Of a stretch of 49,295 bases of DNA, positions 41,793-49,295 are shown one piece after another. Each line of letters starts with the position of its first letter. The first letter of the stretch is position 1. The notes under the pieces were generated by a model. It was given only the letters and a program-made list of their open reading frames with translations. It did no database searches and was not told the DNA's origin. Made by a program: the position numbers and the translations under genes. Origin of the DNA: Alysiella crassa DSM 2578 (GTDB lineage Bacteria; Pseudomonadota; Gammaproteobacteria; Burkholderiales; Neisseriaceae); contig NZ_JQKH01000011.1 in assembly GCF_000745955.1 (NCBI RefSeq), positions 1 to 49,295 on the forward strand, in the 5' to 3' direction.

Positions 41793-41797
41793 CAAAA
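41793..41797. repeat. Target-site duplication CAAAA, right copy
   Basis: CAAAA directly follows the terminal AGCA of the prophage and equals 6304-6308. Removing the prophage and one copy restores a continuous host sequence (GGTGTCAAAAACGCC) between mglC and the binding-protein gene. Confidence 0.7.
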
Positions 41798-41891
41798 ACG
41801 CCATGTTCAAGTTATCAATCGTCATAAAAATTATTGTATACTTTGTAATGTAGTGTAATTTTTCAAATATAAAATGATATGGAGAACACAA

Positions 41892-42680
41892 ATGAGCAAT
41901 TATATTGCCAAAATGACCTTATTATTGGGGATTTTCGCATTGACCGCTTGCGAAAAAGAGCAAGCCAATCCAAACACACCGCCCAAAGAAGTCAAAAGCG
42001 TTTACCGTGTTGCCAGCGAATTATCCAAATTTCCTGTGGTGATGCACGACACCAAAACGAATAAAGTAGAAGGTTTTGAAGCTGAATTGCTGCAAGCCGT
42101 TGCCGAAAAACAAGGTTTTACGGTGGAATACACCATTGATACTTGGCAAGGTTTATTAAATAAATTAGATAATAATCAAGCGGATATGTTATTAGGTTCC
42201 ATAACCATTACCGATGAACGCCGCCAAAAAATGGATTTTACCGACCCCGTTTTGCCTTACAAAACAGGTGTGATGGTTATACCCAAACTGGCGCAAGCCA
42301 AATCATTCAGCGAGTTAAAAGGCAAAAAAGTGAATTTGCGCCAAAACACTGTTTACGAGAAATTGACACCGATTTTTGCCAATGAATCGGGTTCAAATAT
42401 GGTCTATCCCGAGAGCGTGTGGGGGCAGGTGAAAAGCCTGATTAGCGGCGAATCCGAAGCAATGGTGGGCGCGAGCATTACTTTGGAATATTATAAAACC
42501 AGATACCCTGAACACAATTTCCACATTATTTACGAAGCCAATTCGCCCATTTCGCATTACGGTTGGGCGGTGAAAAAAGGCGATAATGAATTGGTACATC
42601 GCTTGAATATGGGCTTGAATAAAGTCAAACAAGACGGCACCTACGACAGAATTTACCAAAAATATTGGTCTAAACAATAA
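41892..42680 (+). CDS. Amino-acid-type ABC binding lipoprotein
   Basis: A 262-residue substrate-binding protein of family 3. The signal MSNYIAKMTLLLGIFALTAC has the lipobox Cys at residue 20. The domain shows VEGFEAELLQAVAEKQGF, ADMLLGSITITDERRQKMDFTDPVLPY and a C-terminal YDRIYQKYW. Relatives bind polar amino acids. No permease or ATPase is adjacent, so it may work with a transporter encoded elsewhere. The start follows GGAG. The prophage inserted 95 bp upstream, which may alter its promoter. Confidence 0.88.
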   Translation: MSNYIAKMTLLLGIFALTACEKEQANPNTPPKEVKSVYRVASELSKFPVVMHDTKTNKVEGFEAELLQAVAEKQGFTVEYTIDTWQGLLNKLDNNQADMLLGSITITDERRQKMDFTDPVLPYKTGVMVIPKLAQAKSFSELKGKKVNLRQNTVYEKLTPIFANESGSNMVYPESVWGQVKSLISGESEAMVGASITLEYYKTRYPEHNFHIIYEANSPISHYGWAVKKGDNELVHRLNMGLNKVKQDGTYDRIYQKYWSKQ

Positions 42681-42691
42681 GGGATAAGGAA

Positions 42692-43825
42692 ATGAATTTA
42701 AACGATATGTTTGCAAAACAATTTTTCAGGCAGCCTGAAATGACCGTCCGCGCACACGGTCGCGTGAATTTAATCGGCGAACACACCGACTACAATGACG
42801 GTTTTGTGTTCCCCTGCGCGATTGATTTTTACACCGATGTTGCCGTTGCAGCGAATGAAAACAGCCAAGTGTCTGTTTACGCAGTAGATTATGACGAGCG
42901 CGATGAATTTGATTTGCGCGAAGCCATTGCATCATCAGATAAACAATGGGCAAACTATGTGCGTGGCGTGGTGTGGGCATTGCAGCAGCAAGGTTTTGAT
43001 TTTCCGAAAGGTTTTCAAATGGCGGTACACGGCAATGTGCCGCAGGGCGCAGGTTTGAGTTCATCGGCGGCTTTGGAAGTGGCTGTGGGCAAAGCGATTT
43101 CGCAACTGTTTGATTTGAAATTGGAAAACGCACAAATCGCCAAAATCGGACAATTTGCCGAAAATGAATTTGTCGGCTGCAAATGCGGCATCATGGACCA
43201 ACTGACCAGCGCGTGTGGCGAAACCGATTGCGCTTTGTTGATTGATTGCCGCAGCCTGCAAATCCAAGACATTGAATTTCCGAAACATTTAAGCGTGATG
43301 ATTGTGCATTCTCATGTAAAACGCGGCTTGGTCGGCAGCGAATACAACACGCGCCGCGAACAATGCGAAACAGCAGCAAAACACTTTGGCGTGAAAGCCT
43401 TACGCGATGTGTCGCTGGCTGAATTTGACGCAGGCAAAGCGGGTTTGGACGAGATTGCCGCCAAACGCGCGCGCTACATCATTCAGGAAAATCAGCGCAC
43501 TTTGGACGCAGCAAAAGCATTGCAAAACAATGATATCGCCACTTTGTCGCGCCTGATGGCGGAAAGCCACATCGGCATGTGCGATGAATTTGAAATCACG
43601 CACCCTGCTGTGGATTTGTTGGTGGATTTGATTGGCGAAATCGTTGGCGAACGCGGTGGCGTGCGCATGACAGGTGGCGGTTTTGGCGGTTGTGTGGTGG
43701 CGTTGTTGCCGCATGATTTGGTTAATGATGTGAAAAATCATTTGGCGCAACATTATGAAAAACAAACGGGTTTGAAAGAAGAAGTGTTTGTTTGTACGGC
43801 GCATTCTAGGGTTCATGTTTTGTAA
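42692..43825 (+). CDS. galK: Galactokinase
   Basis: A 377-residue GHMP kinase that phosphorylates galactose. The galactokinase signature GRVNLIGEHTDYNDG is at 23-37, the ATP motif PQGAGLSSSAA at 116-126 and the third motif TGGGFGGCVVALL near residue 328. Residues 11-16 (FFRQPE) are a translated DUS. It is 11 bases after the binding-protein gene with an AAGGA site. It completes GalT and Mgl from the other side of the prophage. Confidence 0.97.
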   Translation: MNLNDMFAKQFFRQPEMTVRAHGRVNLIGEHTDYNDGFVFPCAIDFYTDVAVAANENSQVSVYAVDYDERDEFDLREAIASSDKQWANYVRGVVWALQQQGFDFPKGFQMAVHGNVPQGAGLSSSAALEVAVGKAISQLFDLKLENAQIAKIGQFAENEFVGCKCGIMDQLTSACGETDCALLIDCRSLQIQDIEFPKHLSVMIVHSHVKRGLVGSEYNTRREQCETAAKHFGVKALRDVSLAEFDAGKAGLDEIAAKRARYIIQENQRTLDAAKALQNNDIATLSRLMAESHIGMCDEFEITHPAVDLLVDLIGEIVGERGGVRMTGGGFGGCVVALLPHDLVNDVKNHLAQHYEKQTGLKEEVFVCTAHSRVHVL

Positions 43826-43850
43826 ATGATTCAGGCAGCCTGAACGGTTT

Positions 43851-43887
43851 AACGCCCGATAATGATTTTATCGGGCGTTTTGTTTTT
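43851..43887. terminator. Terminator between galK and pseGH
   Basis: AACGCCCGATAA and TTATCGGGCGTT form 12-base arms around a 4-base loop, with T runs after it on the + strand. It serves galK and, being convergent, probably also limits readthrough from the pse operon. Confidence 0.9.
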
Positions 43888-45491
43888 TAAAATAAAAATT
43901 GATGTGAAAATAATGAAAAATCAACCATTTCCGCATTTTCAGGCTGCCTGAAAAAGCCCAATTTTTCATGCAAACGCAAACTCGCGCCATTGTGCGGCAA
44001 CACGCGCCCACGAATTTCACACGCTCCCAGTTCGCCAAACGCCCATGCCAATGCCAAATGCCCCATTTGTGTGCCATGCCCACGCGGACAATCGGGCGCG
44101 GTGTAAAAGCCCCATTCCCAACAATCTGTTTTTTCAGGAATTTGGGTAAAACTGATGTAGCCTTGTGGCATTTGATTGACCGTGTAAATCAACATTTTGA
44201 AATTGGGGTTGCTTAATTGTTTTGTAAACCAATTTTGATGATTTTCCCAAATCAATTCATCTTGTTGCAACATGAATTGGCGTATGCTGATGTGGTTGCG
44301 CCAGTCAAAAATCATTTTCATATCATCATGTTGTGCGGGGCGGATTTGTGTGTGGTCGGTTTGATGAGTGATGTTCATGATTTGATTGATGACACGCGCC
44401 ACGCCTTTGCCATCACACAGCTTTTTGGCATTTTCTGCCATTTGCGACAGGTTTTCAGGCTGGCTGAAAGTCGCCAAAGCCTTTTGCCATTTTGCTGAAC
44501 CGATTTCTGCCACATCAAATGCCAATGCTGCGCCAACTGATTGTAATTGTTGGGCAATAGGGCGTTGATTATCCGCCAAAACCAGTAAAATGGTGGGCAA
44601 ACCCAAACAACAACGCTCCCAAGATGTGCTGCCTGCCGCGCCAATCGCCCAATCCGACTGCGCCATCAATTCAGCCATATTGTTTGCATTAACAATCACT
44701 TGGCAGGGGAAAGGTGCATTTTGGGCAAAATGGTGAATGCTGGCAATATGCGGTGCGCTCGCGCCCATGACCACGGTTAAATCAAGCGTATTTTTGCCAT
44801 TTTCTGCCAAATTTTGCAAGATTTTGAGTGTGATGTTGTCTTTGTCCACACCGCCCAAATTCAGCAAAACCTTTTGCAGGCTACCTGAAAATGCTTTTTT
44901 TACTGATATTTCAGGCATTTTATTGCGCCAAAATGCAAATTCTGGGCGCAACAAAGCATAGCGCGTACCCGCCAAAACGCGACAATGGGGCGGCAACAAA
45001 TCGGCATAATCTTGGGCGCGGTGTCCCCAATTTTGGTCAATTAAAACATCGGCTTGGTGTGGGCGGTCGTGCAAATCGTCTATCACGGCGATTTTGGTTG
45101 GGCAAATTTTTTGCGCGAGATTTTGCCATGTCGCGTCCAGCGCGTAGTGGTCGCAAATAATCCAATCGGGTTGAAAATCAAGGATATGTGGTTCGCATTC
45201 GGCAAAATCGCGTTCTTGCGTTGTGCCTAGCCACGCGGCATGTTTCAGGCTGCCTGAAAACCCATGTTTTCCCTCCCCTGCTTGCGAGGGAGGATTAGGT
45301 TGGGGGCAAGGCAACAAAATACATTCAAATCCTTGTTTTTCAATCAAATCTGCCAAATGCCCCACATGGGCGTGTGTGATGAATTTTGCCGTATGCCCTT
45401 GTTCGCGCAAGGCATTTGCCAAAGTCAGGCAACGCATGACGTGTCCGCTCCCGATTTGTAGGGAAGCGTCTGCTCGGAAAAGGAATTTCAT
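43887..45491 (-). CDS. pseG: PseG-PseH fusion, pseudaminic acid synthesis
   Basis: A 534-residue fusion. Residues 1 to ~370 are the UDP-sugar hydrolase PseG (FRADASLQIGSGHVMRCLTLA at the start; GAAGSTSWERCCLGLPTI in the nucleotide part). Residues ~380-534 are a GNAT acetyltransferase like PseH (IRPAQHDDMKMIFDWRNH, WGFYTAPDCPRGHGTQMG, ASLRLHEKLGF). The two steps follow each other in the route to pseudaminic acid. An in-frame insert at about 62-84 (PQPNPPSQAGEG... plus a DUS) looks like a dispersed repeat. The start overlaps the upstream stop. Confidence 0.92.
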   Translation of the reverse strand: MKFLFRADASLQIGSGHVMRCLTLANALREQGHTAKFITHAHVGHLADLIEKQGFECILLPCPQPNPPSQAGEGKHGFSGSLKHAAWLGTTQERDFAECEPHILDFQPDWIICDHYALDATWQNLAQKICPTKIAVIDDLHDRPHQADVLIDQNWGHRAQDYADLLPPHCRVLAGTRYALLRPEFAFWRNKMPEISVKKAFSGSLQKVLLNLGGVDKDNITLKILQNLAENGKNTLDLTVVMGASAPHIASIHHFAQNAPFPCQVIVNANNMAELMAQSDWAIGAAGSTSWERCCLGLPTILLVLADNQRPIAQQLQSVGAALAFDVAEIGSAKWQKALATFSQPENLSQMAENAKKLCDGKGVARVINQIMNITHQTDHTQIRPAQHDDMKMIFDWRNHISIRQFMLQQDELIWENHQNWFTKQLSNPNFKMLIYTVNQMPQGYISFTQIPEKTDCWEWGFYTAPDCPRGHGTQMGHLALAWAFGELGACEIRGRVLPHNGASLRLHEKLGFFRQPENAEMVDFSLFSHQFLF

Positions 45492-46051
45492 TTTTTCTTT
45501 TTCTTAAAATAACTTAATTGCTTTTGTGCTTTATTTAATCGCGTTTCTCTAAAATGATTTAAGCGCGTTTTCATTTCAGTCATGATTTGTTCTGTTGAAT
45601 GATTCCCCGCTGCTACATTGAATGTAATGAGTGGAAATCCCCATTTTTTATTTAAAAGTATCAATTTTCTTTTGATACCCGATGTGCGTGCCAAAAAAAT
45701 GCTTTCATCATACACATCAATACAAATGAATTTTTGCCTTTGTATCGCGATGGTGCTGATAAAGGCGATGTCTTGCCATTGAATTAGCCCCCATGTATTA
45801 CTGTGGTCAATGATGCCCTGTGCATTGATTTCCAATATGGGGCGATTGCGCTGTAACAGTTTGATGAACCCCATTATGCTGCACAAAGCAAACAATGCGC
45901 TACATCCCACCCCAATCATGACCTTTTCCATATCGTTTTTATTTAAACTGTCTGTGATGATGACAACGCCAATAAGCACAAAAGCCATCGCCCCTAATAT
46001 CGAGAAAGCCAATTTGGTTTTTGAAGGATAAATGTAAATGGTTTCACTCAT
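45488..46051 (-). CDS. STM3941-like membrane protein
   Basis: A 187-residue protein with two membrane helices (FSILGAMAFVLIGVVII and MIGVGCSALFALCSIMGF) followed by a PH-like soluble part (PILEINAQGIIDHSN...WQDIAFISTI), as in STM3941-family proteins. I start at 46051 after AGGA; the longer frame would overlap pseF and read its DUS. It sits inside the pse operon, but no role in that pathway is known. Confidence 0.78.
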   Translation of the reverse strand: MSETIYIYPSKTKLAFSILGAMAFVLIGVVIITDSLNKNDMEKVMIGVGCSALFALCSIMGFIKLLQRNRPILEINAQGIIDHSNTWGLIQWQDIAFISTIAIQRQKFICIDVYDESIFLARTSGIKRKLILLNKKWGFPLITFNVAAGNHSTEQIMTEMKTRLNHFRETRLNKAQKQLSYFKKKKK

Positions 46052-46064
46052 TTTGTTTTCCTTT

Positions 46065-46757
46065 TCAGGCAGCCTGAAAAATTTTCGCCAATAATGCTGC
46101 GCGTTCCCAATCATCAGGCGTATCAATATCTTGCACCCGATAACGCGGCAATTTCACACCCACGCTTTTGCTGTTGAAAATCGGTTTTTGTGCCAGCCAA
46201 GCACTTGTTTTTCCCCAATAAAATTGCCCTGCGTCATGCCAAGCGGTTGCCAAATCTTGCGAACGCACGGCAAACATTTCAGGTTGGAACATCGCCACTT
46301 CGCCCGCATCGTCCAATTTCAAAGCGCGTTGAATGGGGAAAGCGTAATCGGTTACGGAAAAGGTAAAATCCGCGCCCGTTTCACGCAATTTTGTTGCGCC
46401 AATTTGCAAATCGACTGCCTGAATAAAGGGCGCAGTCGCATAAATGCAGCAAGCGATGTCGCCATGCCAGCCGCCTTGTTTTTGCATAAAATCAACCGCA
46501 TGGGCGATGACTGCGCCCGTGGTGGCAAAATCGTCCGATAATTCGGCTGGGCGCGTAAATGGCACTTCCGCGCCATATTGTTGCGCGATTTGGGCGATTT
46601 CATCGTCATCGGTGGACACGATAATGCGTTCAAAGCAGCCTGAATGTTGCGCCACCAAAATACTGTGGGCAATCATGGGTTTGCCATTGAATAATTTAAT
46701 GTTTTTGCGTGGAATGCGTTTGCTGCCGCCACGCGCTGGGATAATCGCTAGGGTCAT
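46065..46757 (-). CDS. pseF: Pseudaminic acid cytidylyltransferase
   Basis: A 230-residue CMP-sugar synthetase. The CTP-binding motif IPARGGSKRIPRKNIKLFNG is at 6-25 and VSTDDDEIAQIAQQYGAEVPF follows. It activates pseudaminic acid to CMP-Pse for surface glycans. The end QAA-stop is a DUS, and its start lies 2 bases after the pseC stop. Confidence 0.93.
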   Translation of the reverse strand: MTLAIIPARGGSKRIPRKNIKLFNGKPMIAHSILVAQHSGCFERIIVSTDDDEIAQIAQQYGAEVPFTRPAELSDDFATTGAVIAHAVDFMQKQGGWHGDIACCIYATAPFIQAVDLQIGATKLRETGADFTFSVTDYAFPIQRALKLDDAGEVAMFQPEMFAVRSQDLATAWHDAGQFYWGKTSAWLAQKPIFNSKSVGVKLPRYRVQDIDTPDDWERAALLAKIFQAA

Positions 46758-46759
46758 GT

Positions 46760-48073
46760 TCAGGCTGCCTGTAATGCGCGTTTCAATGTCTCAACCACTT
46801 GTTTTTGTTCATTATCTGATAAATCAAAATACAAGGGCAAACTGATTGCCTGTGCATAATAATGTTCCGCATTGGGGAAATCGCCGTGCGCGAAACCGAA
46901 TTGTTCGCGGTAATACGGCTGCGTATGCACAGGAATATAATGCACATTCACGCCAATGCCATTTTGTCGCAAATAAGCAAATACTTGACGGCGTTTTTCT
47001 GGCGCAACCAGCACGGGATACAAATGCAATGCTGACACATTTTCAGGCTGCCTGAACGGTAAGCCCACAGGTAAATCCGCCAATAAATCATCATATTGTG
47101 CTGCCAATACATGACGGCGTGCCACAAATTCGTCCAAACGCGATAATTGGCTTAAACCCAACGCGGCTTGCATTTCGGTCATGCGGTAGTTATAGCCTAA
47201 ATCAATCTGTTGATAATACCAAGGGGGCGGAAAATCATTTGCCAAACGCTCATTTTGCTGACATAAATCCGCCATAACTGCGTTGGAATTACTCGCCAAT
47301 GTGGCGCATTGGCTCGTATTTCCGCCTTGTTCTGACGAATTTCTGCCATCAAACTGAACATTCGTCAAACGATTTTCCGCCCCTCCATCTGATTCGCCGA
47401 CCATTTCGCTGTTTTCGCGTGTAATGCCATGTGAACGCAGTCGCGCCATTTTGTTTGCCAAATCAACACTATTGGTGGTTGCCAAGCCCCCTTCAGCGGT
47501 GGTGATGATTTTCACAGGGTGGAAACTGAATACGGTAATGTCGCTAAATTCGCAATTCCCCACCTTACCACCGCGATAGCTTGCGCCAATCGCATGAGAC
47601 GCGTCTTCAATGATTTTAAAGCCATATTCGTCCGCCAATTGTTTGATGGCTGCCATATCGCAAGGTTCGCCACACAAATGCACAGGCACGACAATTTTCG
47701 GCAGACAGCCTGCGATTTTGGCTTGGGCTAATTTTTCGGCTAAATGATTGATGGAAATATTAAATGTTTTCGGGTCTATGTCCACAAAATCCACGCGTGC
47801 GCCGCAATACAGGGCGCAATTGGCGGACGCGACAAAGGTGGTCGGCGTTGTCCACAACACATCGCCCGCGCCCAAACCCAGCGCAAGACAGGCAATGTGC
47901 AGCGCAGAAGTCGCGCTGTTTACCGCAACGGCGTGTTTTGCGCCGCAATATTGTGCCAATGCTTGTTCAAATTCAGGAACTTTATTGCCTTGTGTCAGAT
48001 AGGGGGATTTTAATGTGGCGACAACGGCGGCGATGTCGGCTTCAGAAATGGTTTGTTTACCGTAGGGTATCAT
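46760..48073 (-). CDS. pseC: UDP-sugar aminotransferase PseC, with insertion
   Basis: A 437-residue PLP aminotransferase of the DegT family. The PLP lysine is Lys188 in VFSFHPVKIITTAEGG. YNYRMTEMQAALGLSQL and the C-terminal HVHYIPVHTQPYYR-type stretch are typical. It converts the PseB product to the 4-amino sugar. It is ~55 residues longer than usual: residues ~229-282 (Ser/Asn/Gln-rich) interrupt the segment that should run from the GITR motif to PWYYQQIDLG. Frame is kept. The last residues QAA-stop are a DUS. Confidence 0.92.
   Translation of the reverse strand: MIPYGKQTISEADIAAVVATLKSPYLTQGNKVPEFEQALAQYCGAKHAVAVNSATSALHIACLALGLGAGDVLWTTPTTFVASANCALYCGARVDFVDIDPKTFNISINHLAEKLAQAKIAGCLPKIVVPVHLCGEPCDMAAIKQLADEYGFKIIEDASHAIGASYRGGKVGNCEFSDITVFSFHPVKIITTAEGGLATTNSVDLANKMARLRSHGITRENSEMVGESDGGAENRLTNVQFDGRNSSEQGGNTSQCATLASNSNAVMADLCQQNERLANDFPPPWYYQQIDLGYNYRMTEMQAALGLSQLSRLDEFVARRHVLAAQYDDLLADLPVGLPFRQPENVSALHLYPVLVAPEKRRQVFAYLRQNGIGVNVHYIPVHTQPYYREQFGFAHGDFPNAEHYYAQAISLPLYFDLSDNEQKQVVETLKRALQAA
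47228..47389 (-). other. In-frame insertion in pseC
   Basis: About 54 codons placed between RLRSHGITRENSEM...ESDG and PPPWYYQQIDLGYNYR. The encoded residues are Asn/Ser/Gln-rich and lack any family match I know. The flanks on both sides are well conserved PseC, so the boundary is visible by eye to within a few residues. Origin unknown. Confidence 0.65.
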
Positions 48074-48106
48074 CTTGTTTTCTCTTGTAAATCGTGAGTG
48101 AAACTT

Positions 48107-48144
48107 TTTTCAGGCTGCCTGAAATCATCAGGCAGCCTGAAAAC
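48107..48144 (-). terminator. DUS-pair hairpin between pseB and pseC
   Basis: Inverted DUS copies form 16-base arms (48107-48122, 48129-48144) with a 6-base loop, starting right after the pseB stop on the minus strand. Within the operon it would act as an attenuator, or pseC may have its own promoter in the 33 bases after it. Confidence 0.65.
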
Positions 48145-49143
48145 TTAAATTTTGCCAATTTTATTCTGATTTGCTGAAATCCATGCTTTCAACTCATCTT
48201 GTGTCATCCACTCTTTATTGTTATCACTAGAATAAACAAAACCTTCAGGCACTTTTACGCCATCCTTAATGCGTTCAGGTGATTCTCCCCAGTTATTAAT
48301 CACAGGCAAAATTTTAAAATGTTCGGGATATTCATAGGTGTAATAGGAATCTTCAGCACTAATCATTTGTTCATGCAATTTTTCTCCTGGGCGAATACCA
48401 ATGATTTCTTGTTTACATTCGGGTGCGACTGCAGTCGCCAAATCGCCGATAGTCATAGATGGGATTTTCTTCACATAAATTTCACCACCAACCATATCTT
48501 CAAATGCATGCCAAACCAATTCCACGCCTTGTTCTAAAGAAATCATAAAACGTGTCATACGGCTGTCGGTAATCGGCAACACGCCTTTGTCTTTGATTGA
48601 TAAGAAAAAGGGAATGACCGAACCGCGCGACCCCATGACATTGCCATAGCGCACCACCGCAAAGCGCGTACCGTGTTCGCCCGAATAGGAGTTGCCCGCC
48701 ACAAACAGTTTGTCGGACACGAGTTTGGTTGCGCCATACAAATTCACGGGGCTGCTGGCTTTGTCGGTGGAGAGCGCGACCACTTTTTTCACGCCTTTGT
48801 CTATGCAAGCGTCAATCAGGTTCATCGCGCCATTGATGTTGGTTTTGACGCATTCAAAGGGGTTGTATTCGGCTGTGGGGACGATTTTGGTGGCAGCGGC
48901 ATGAACCACATAATCCACGCCGTCCAAAGCGCGATACAGGCGGTCTTTGTCGCGCACATCGCCAATGAAAAAGCGGACGCGTTTGTCGTTGGCGAATTGT
49001 TTTGCCATGTCCCATTGTTTCATTTCATCGCGTGAAAAGATGATGATTTTCTTGGGATTGTATTTTGCTAAAGTCATGGGAACAAAGGTGTTGCCAAACG
49101 AGCCAGTTCCGCCCGTTACCAATATGGTAGAGTTATGTAACAT
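48145..49143 (-). CDS. pseB: UDP-GlcNAc 4,6-dehydratase, inverting (PseB)
   Basis: A 332-residue short-chain dehydrogenase of the PseB type. The NAD motif is VTGGTGSFG (9-17). STDKA (125-129) and the catalytic YGATK (Tyr136, Lys140) are present. It makes the first pseudaminic acid intermediate by 4,6-dehydration with C5 inversion. It is the first gene of the leftward pse operon. Confidence 0.95.
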   Translation of the reverse strand: MLHNSTILVTGGTGSFGNTFVPMTLAKYNPKKIIIFSRDEMKQWDMAKQFANDKRVRFFIGDVRDKDRLYRALDGVDYVVHAAATKIVPTAEYNPFECVKTNINGAMNLIDACIDKGVKKVVALSTDKASSPVNLYGATKLVSDKLFVAGNSYSGEHGTRFAVVRYGNVMGSRGSVIPFFLSIKDKGVLPITDSRMTRFMISLEQGVELVWHAFEDMVGGEIYVKKIPSMTIGDLATAVAPECKQEIIGIRPGEKLHEQMISAEDSYYTYEYPEHFKILPVINNWGESPERIKDGVKVPEGFVYSSDNNKEWMTQDELKAWISANQNKIGKI

Positions 49144-49188
49144 AATGTTTTACCAGTAAAAAATAATAAATAAAAATGTGTTTCAGTT

Positions 49189-49216
49189 TTTCAGGCTGCC
49201 TTTCAGTACACGACAA
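49189..49216 (-). repeat. 28-bp DUS-containing repeat, right copy
   Basis: The reverse complement is identical over 28 bases to 77-104 at the other end of the window. It lies between the pseB promoter area and repeat copy 3. Confidence 0.7.
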
Positions 49217-49221
49217 CTACA

Positions 49222-49290
49222 TGTAGGGTGCGTATTACGCACCGAAATTTCAATTATTTGAATGATTTGGTGCGTGGTACGCACCCTACA
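49222..49290 (+). repeat. Palindromic GTAGGGTGCGT repeat, copy 3
   Basis: A 69-bp element with the same ends as copies 1 and 2. The inner part nearly equals the reverse complement of copy 2. It lies upstream of pseB. Confidence 0.85.
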
Positions 49291-49295
49291 TTTTG

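Noticed and set aside
1-49295. CRISPR arrays, tRNA or rRNA genes
   Set aside because: No regularly spaced repeats, cloverleaf or rRNA-like sequence noticed. The many short repeats are DUS copies.

Overview
The window comes from a Neisseriaceae bacterium. The 12-mer AGGCAGCCTGAA and its complement occur very often, within and between genes on both strands. This is the DNA uptake sequence (DUS) dialect known from Kingella and relatives, so a Kingella/Alysiella-type organism is the best guess; the species cannot be read from the sequence alone.

Region 1 (1-6300, host): a galactose locus. galT and a membrane protein run leftward. The ABC galactose importer mglB-mglA-mglC runs rightward. Two of the three copies in this window of a ~70 bp palindromic repeat (GTAGGGTGCGT...ACGCACCCTAC) sit in the two gaps inside the mgl operon; the third is at the right edge.

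Region 2 (6309-41792): a complete-looking Mu-type transposable prophage of about 35.5 kb. I place its ends from imperfect terminal inverted repeats (TGGGAAATTTGAT against TGCTAAATCTGAT) flanked by a CAAAA target duplication. Its layout differs from Mu. The lysis and packaging module (endolysin, holin candidate, spanins, small and large terminase, portal, MuF, gpG) lies left of the repressor and is read leftward. The early genes (Ner-like protein, DDE transposase, AAA+ ATPase, HU, GemA, Mor) and then capsid, P2-type contractile tail, fibre, Com and adenine methylase run rightward. Four copies of one promoter-like block sit in front of the four late units, with the same spacing to a -10-like hexamer. 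I read this as one Mor-controlled late regulon that ties the inverted module to the rest.

Region 3 (41798-43886, host): an amino-acid-type binding lipoprotein and galK, which completes the galactose locus that the prophage now splits.

Region 4 (43887-49143, host): a leftward pseudaminic acid (CMP-Pse) operon, pseB-pseC-pseF-(STM3941-like)-pseG/H fusion, without pseI. In-frame insertions are visible in PseC and PseG.

The strongest new-looking items are the four-copy late promoter family (one copy interlocked with a terminator), the displaced and inverted packaging module, a folded RNA candidate upstream of com, a com-hairpin-methylase unit resembling Mu com-mom, a tiny membrane peptide antisense to the tail operon, and the use of DUS copies as stop codons at operon junctions. 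No tRNA, rRNA or CRISPR array was seen.
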